Positions 59,710 to 64,000 of a stretch of 64,000 bases of DNA are shown here, in pieces. A program made the position numbers and the translations under genes. This stretch comes from Chenopodium formosanum (Eukaryota > Streptophyta > Magnoliopsida > Caryophyllales > Amaranthaceae): the NCBI GenBank assembly GCA_024500155.1, contig CM044869.1, positions 26,968,501 through 27,032,500 of the forward strand. The letters are read 5' to 3'. The notes under the pieces were generated by a model. The model was given only the letters and a program-made list of their open reading frames with translations, searched no databases and had not been told where the DNA came from. The stretch's first letter is position 1. Each line of letters opens with the position of its first letter.

Positions 59710-59928
59710 CTCAAGAGAATATGTATTGGTAACTTTGATGCTAGTGTTGAGTTAAGGTACTTTAGGATCTCAAAAGGTCATTCATTTTTTTAGCACTAAT
59801 TATTTAGATTTTTGAAATGACATTTTTTTTTTTTTTTGGAACGGAGATTTTTGAAATGACATATAAAACTTACCAAACAAAAGACAGTCATATTTTGGAG
59901 CTTGTACATATCGATCCTCATATGCCAT
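57490..59928 (-). CDS. HAD-superfamily phosphatase, pyrimidine 5'-nucleotidase type, 8 exons
   Basis: Coding exons (minus strand): 59928-59874, 59306-59241, 58956-58859, 58745-58708, 58576-58489, 58392-58048, 57827-57762, 57639-57490. All introns are GT..AG and phase agrees throughout: 906 nt, 301 residues. HAD motifs are complete: I DLDDT (D19, D21, T23), II FTNAD (T118), III Lys in CKPS (K210), IV FFDDS (D234, D235). Known: it matches the plant 'C24B11.05-like' family related to yeast Sdt1/Phm8, Mg-dependent phosphatases of pyrimidine or other nucleoside monophosphates; the plant substrate is not well fixed. No signal peptide, so cytosolic by inference. Residues 156-182 are an Asp- then Asn-rich insert. 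Start chosen at the first ATG, giving the family-like MAYEDRY...PKYDCLLFDLDDT. Confidence 0.95.
59670..59704. repeat. Poly-T tract in intron 1 of the HAD gene
   Basis: 35 uninterrupted T on the plus strand (A-run in the transcript), preceded by TTTC repeats. Another T-run is at 60578-60603. Confidence 0.95.
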
Positions 59929-60785
59929 TGCTATATTTTAAGCTCTGGAAAGGAAACACGGATAAATTAGTTAAATAATCAAAGGCAATTTACCCAAGAA
60001 ATTTTATTTTAAAAATGGTTGGAATTAAGGTATGACATAATATCTTTTTTAGACTTAGTCCAATCAATGTGACAGATTAAAGTAGAATTATTACATAGTA
60101 GTACCAGAAATCAATGCAAGCTAAACAAACAATATTATAAGTTTATAACACCAAATTAATTTTGTCAATACTCTTTGCAATACCAAAGAATTCATTTTAA
60201 AGTTCATCTCATCAGCAACTTTCATAATTTAATCCTTTATACTATTAGAATAAATATATAAAAAATAAAGTTACCCAAAAAAAACACTATGTTGACAAAA
60301 CACAAAAGTATATGAATTTTGTAAATTCTTGTATCAGACGATTTGACAGTCATACTGATACAAGAATTTATACATAACGAATTAATTAATTACTTCGTAA
60401 TTTATTCTTTTTTAAGAGAACTACTACGGAGTACTTAATTTTGATAAATCAATACAATAAGTGTCCTTTTTAAGAGAAAATATCATATAATATGATTTTA
60501 GTAAGAAAAAAAATTATATATAATCTGCATACAAAACTTGCATGCCTTCATATTTGGATTTGATAAATTTTATAATTTTTTTTTTTTTTTTTTTTTTTTT
60601 TTTGGAATAGCTGATAAATTTTATAATAATTAACACTTAAAAACAGAATTTCAGAAAAATGTATGTTAAAAACGGAAACAAAGTATGATTCTAAGAGTAG
60701 ACATACCAGATTTTGAGAGTGAGAGAGATAGAAGAGATTGTTATTGCAATTATATGCAAGAAAGAAAGAGAGGAGAGGGGGAAGA
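59929..60785 (-). other. 5' UTR of the HAD gene with a leader intron
   Basis: A GT donor at 60706-60705 (CTG|GTATGT on the minus strand) and an AG acceptor at 59946-59945 (TTTCCAG|AGCTT) would remove 762 bases, leaving a CT-rich first exon of about 75 bases (CTATCTCTCTCACTCTC) and 16 bases before the ATG. Inferred from splice signals only. Confidence 0.6.
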
Positions 60786-60807
60786 AATTTGGTGTGCAGA
60801 AGATTGC

Positions 60808-60814
60808 TTTTATA
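60808..60814 (-). promoter_or_regulatory. TATA box of the HAD gene
   Basis: The minus strand reads CCTATAAAAGCAATC. Transcription would start 25-32 bases on, near 60780, ahead of the CT-rich leader. Confidence 0.65.
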
Positions 60815-60819
60815 GGCAA

Positions 60820-62086
60820 TTTGTTAGGGAGAAATTTCTACATTTTTTAAATATTTTTTTATTATTTAATTTTGGCCAAGTGCATGTCATTGCTTCTACA
60901 ATTATTTTATTCAATTGATATTGATAGGAACTGTATTTTATTTATGCAATCATTTAACAGAACAAACTAAAATGACAGGAAGGTGAGAACAAGGCCAGTA
61001 GGTTCTTGAGCCTTGACTTACCACGTGGATGAATCAAACGCGTTTCATTAGAGCTTGGCTAGGTAAATTGACTAATTTGTCCATGATGGTGAAAATATAA
61101 ATACACTAAATCTTTAAGATCTAAGGTAAAAGTCTTACTAAATGAGTTAAACTTTGCTTAATATTTTTTCATTTGCTAACTTCTTGACGTACTTTAGCCA
61201 ATAAAATATTGAGTATATCAAGTAATTAATGATGGAAAGACCACGAGTAATAATCTTAGAAATTATGGAGTAGTTGCTACTCTAGGTGTTCTAATCCTAA
61301 ATTGGAAATCAGATGTAGTTGTTGCCAATTCAACGAGGCAAGTTGGGTAAAGAACTTCGATCCCCTCAATCATTCACAGATAAGTAAGGATCGGAAATCA
61401 TTTGTCTGAGGCAAAGAAAGGGTTATTTTGAATTTAACATTGGTAGTGGCCGTAGTAGGATGAAGCTAAGGATTGTTTAGGACTTGCTATGAGTGATGAT
61501 ATGAGTGTTTTACTACCTTTGTTACATATTATATATAAATTTTGAGTTCTATTTGTAAGATATAAAAAATCAAAAGCTGAGTGGATAGTAAAAAGATTGT
61601 ACTTGCTTCATATTCATCTTTTTTGAGCTATGTAATACTACATTTACCTTTAAAAATCAAAATACAATACTATTGTCAATTAAAATATTTAGTTACAATT
61701 TTGAAGGATGTGTTTCAAGAATTAAGAATCATAGCCATACAATGGCGGAACCAAATTTTTATTGATAAGGGCGGCCTGATTTATTATCATTAACCATATC
61801 TAATTCACCAAACTAAAATGTTACAATCTCAAGACACCAAATTCATTGATTTCTTTATTTTTTTTAATTCGTTTATAATGATACTTCATAATATATTTGA
61901 ATATATATGAAACTCTAACATACTACTCGTAGGACGTTAAAATTTTTAAACAACACTTGTCAATTCTCAGTATTATATTTGCTGGACCACCCATGAGAAG
62001 TATTTTATTTAATTCTATTGACTAACCTAATAAATCTAGATATTTTCATAGGTAAAATGTAGTGAAAAAAAAGTAATTTTTTATTT

Positions 62087-62117
<31 letters not shown>

Positions 62118-62581
62118 GAAACACTTCCTCCGTATTTTTTTTCATAGGTAAAATGTAGTGAAAAAAAAATAATTAAAAAGCTTTAGCAATTTGGGATTTT
62201 TTTTTTTTTTTTAATTGCACACTTCTTCCGTATTTTTTTTAAACTAAAATATTTCTCCTATTCACATATGCTATTGTGTAATTTTGACTAATATAATCAA
62301 ACAAGTAAAAGTTATAACAATTATATATTATTGAGATGATTCCAACAAATATCCATACAAGACTATATTTTTCTATCTTATATATAAATCATCAAAATTA
62401 GTCAAATTAAATTAGATGAATAATATAAAAAGTCAAAACGTTTCACTTAAAAACAATTATGGATGGACTAACAACTATCATTACATTTTGACATTCAAAG
62501 GAGAAAAGTTTGAAAAGGTATCAATCATGCAAATGCAAAACTTTAGGACACAAATATAAGAAAATTAAGATGTAAAAATAA
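60820..62581. other. Upstream intergenic region
   Basis: No gene. Holds an ATTT-type microsatellite (62083-62117) within a local duplication of CATAGGTAAAATGTAGTGAA (62048 and 62143), and a Stowaway-like degraded stretch (62222-62470) resembling 53690-53890. Confidence 0.4.
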
Positions 62582-62750
62582 GGATTTGTTCTCTTCATCT
62601 TATTTTCAGTTGAGTTCAGTTCAGTTCAATTCTAATAAATTCAGTTCAGTTCAATTTAATTCTTAATTTCCTTCTCTCATAAGATATTTTGTCCAGTTCA
62701 GTTCAGCTATATAATAAGTTCATTTCAGTTCAATCAATCAGAACAAGCTC
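62582..62750. mobile_element. Tourist-type MITE 4, short
   Basis: 169 bp, ends GGATTTGTTCT and AGAACAAGCTC, TAA on each side (62579-62581, 62751-62753), interior of TTCAGTTCAG repeats. Confidence 0.8.
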
Positions 62751-62753
62751 TAA

Positions 62754-63397
62754 CTACTCTAGTTATAAAGGATTCGAACTTTGAACGTAAGAATAAGGAA
62801 AACTTTTACTATCGGTATAAGTGTACTCAATAGCCCCGTACTCCGCTACTGAATTCATTAACCCATTATTCATAATTGGATGCCAATTAGCTAGATAAAT
62901 TTGTTAGGGTATTGGAGGGTCAACTAGATAAAAAATGAGATCAAAGTTCACCTACATCATTTGTTCTTTATACCATAGTCAGGTTTAAGGGGTACTAAAG
63001 GTACAGTCATATCCCCATCCAATAATAATAAAAAAATAAAATAATAAAAAAAAAAAAAAAAAGACTAATGTATCTAATATGGTCTCTTAGGTATTGTTAC
63101 GTAGTTAGTCCAAGCCACGAATCACATTGACTATTTTTGTGTGAAATTCAAAGAGACTTTGTTTAAAAAATTGGTCTCTTAGGTGTTATTTTTAATTTTT
63201 TTTTCCATGTTAAATTATTACTTTTCGATCAAAGAGACATGTCACAAGTAACTGGCCTTTAGATTATCCCTTTTTTTACTCACAAACATATTTAGTTACT
63301 CATTTATAATCCTTGTTATCGGGGGATGGGTGTATCGTAAAAGCAAATACTAATACAATACTGAAAGGATTAATAACTTAAAATTTAGTTAGGAAAA
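62754..63397. other. Intergenic stretch
   Basis: No gene seen. An A-rich tract at 63024-63062 could be the tail of a retroposed sequence. Confidence 0.35.
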
Positions 63398-63400
63398 TTA

Positions 63401-63667
63401 GGCCCCGTTCACTTCATCTAGCTTTTGCTTAACTGGAATTATTTTTAGTGAAACAAAATTATATTTGCTGAACTTAAATTATTTTTACTGAAGTTAAAAT
63501 TAATTTTACTGAACTGAAATTATTTTTGCTGAACTGAAATTATTTCTACCGATTTCTATTATAATTCTTCTTTAAGAAAACTGAATTTTACTGAACTGAA
63601 CTTATTTTTACTGAACTGAAATTATTTTTATTTAATATTATTTTTTTAAGGTGAAGTGGACAGGGCC
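63401..63667. mobile_element. Tourist-type MITE 2
   Basis: 267 bp, ends GGCCCCGTTCACTTCATC and GGTGAAGTGGACAGGGCC, TTA on both sides (63398-63400, 63668-63670). Interior of GCTGAACTGAAATTATTTTT units. Confidence 0.95.
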
Positions 63668-63839
63668 TTATTGCACTCCACATATTATTAGTAAATACTT
63701 TTATCAAACATAATTTTGTACCTCCATCCCCCCAAATACTAGTTAAGCCACTGCTTCACACTAGTAGATCTTATACAGACAAATGAAGATTAAAAAAAAT
63801 TAATTAAACAAAAAAGGTTAAAGATTCAATCTATTATAA

Positions 63840-64000
63840 GGCCCCATTCACTTCACCTTATTTTTACTGAACTAAAATTATTTTTGCTGAACTTAAATTA
63901 TTTTTACTGAATTGAAATTAATTTTATAGAACTGAAATTATTTTGATGAACTGAATTATTTTTTTTACTGATTTTCTATTATATTTCTTCTTTAAGTTTA
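63840..64000. mobile_element. Tourist-type MITE 3, cut by the window end
   Basis: It starts GGCCCCATTCACTTCACC after TAA and has the same ACTGAACTGAAATTATTTTT interior as MITE 2, only 170 bp away. Confidence 0.85.

Noticed and set aside
61739..63760. A transposon bounded by AATGGCGGAACCAAATTTTT and AGTTAAGCCACTGC
   Set aside because: The inverted match is short and gapped and no target duplication was found.

Overview
The window is nuclear DNA from a flowering plant: AT-rich, low gene density, introns with GT..AG borders, and a dense mix of plant transposon classes (Ty3/gypsy, Ty1/copia, CACTA, Helitron, Mutator-like, Stowaway and Tourist). No species can be read from the sequence. The Tourist family with internal TTCAGTTCAGTAAAA repeats and the gag-only gypsy family make a Caryophyllales (spinach/beet/quinoa-like) genome my best guess, at low confidence. 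No rRNA, tRNA, CRISPR or organellar sequence was recognised.

Only one apparently intact host gene is present: a HAD-superfamily phosphatase (pyrimidine 5'-nucleotidase type) on the minus strand, with eight coding exons between 57490 and 59928 and a 5' UTR exon and TATA box near 60.7-60.8 kb. Its flanks carry MITEs and simple repeats.

From 1 to about 25 kb the window is a nested stack of transposons. A gag-only LTR element (copy 1, plus strand; gag 776-1894, 3' LTR 5763-7684) abuts a large minus-strand gypsy-like element 'A' (7685-17965; PBS at 15105-15130, 5' LTR 15131-17965, 618-codon broken gag-like frame). A is interrupted by a CACTA element (8126-11577) and its LTR by a solo LTR (16014-17296). 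A abuts a related plus-strand element 'B' (17966-21094), which is broken by a second CACTA end. A and B share a long inverted segment, so each supplies the empty site for the other's CACTA insertion. LTR fragments follow to 25.15 kb.

From 26.3 to 30.1 kb lies a degraded CACTA-like element carrying two exons that resemble a plant starch protein gene (PTST2/3, FLO6-like). A solo LTR of the gag-only family (31179-33078, perfect 5-bp target duplication) is followed by AT-rich repeats, a Helitron (36063-36947) and gag-only copy 2 (about 37980-44080), which split an old LINE.

From 47055 to 53155 is a complete but inactivated copia element on the minus strand. Its 274-bp LTRs differ at one base while its coding region has at least five stops and three frameshifts. 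To its right is a GGGTC-rich Mutator-like element with a Helitron inside (53432-55297), then a Stowaway MITE split by a 998-bp insertion that carries a minisatellite with a 38-bp-arm hairpin. Four Tourist MITEs lie at 46 kb and 62.6-64 kb.

The most unusual material is the gag-only LTR family. Two copies share a 75-nt block of perfect identity in non-coding DNA. Their LTRs carry a cluster of short hairpins just upstream of the likely promoter, with the architecture kept but the sequence changed. They also carry fast-evolving tandem arrays next to the polypurine tract.
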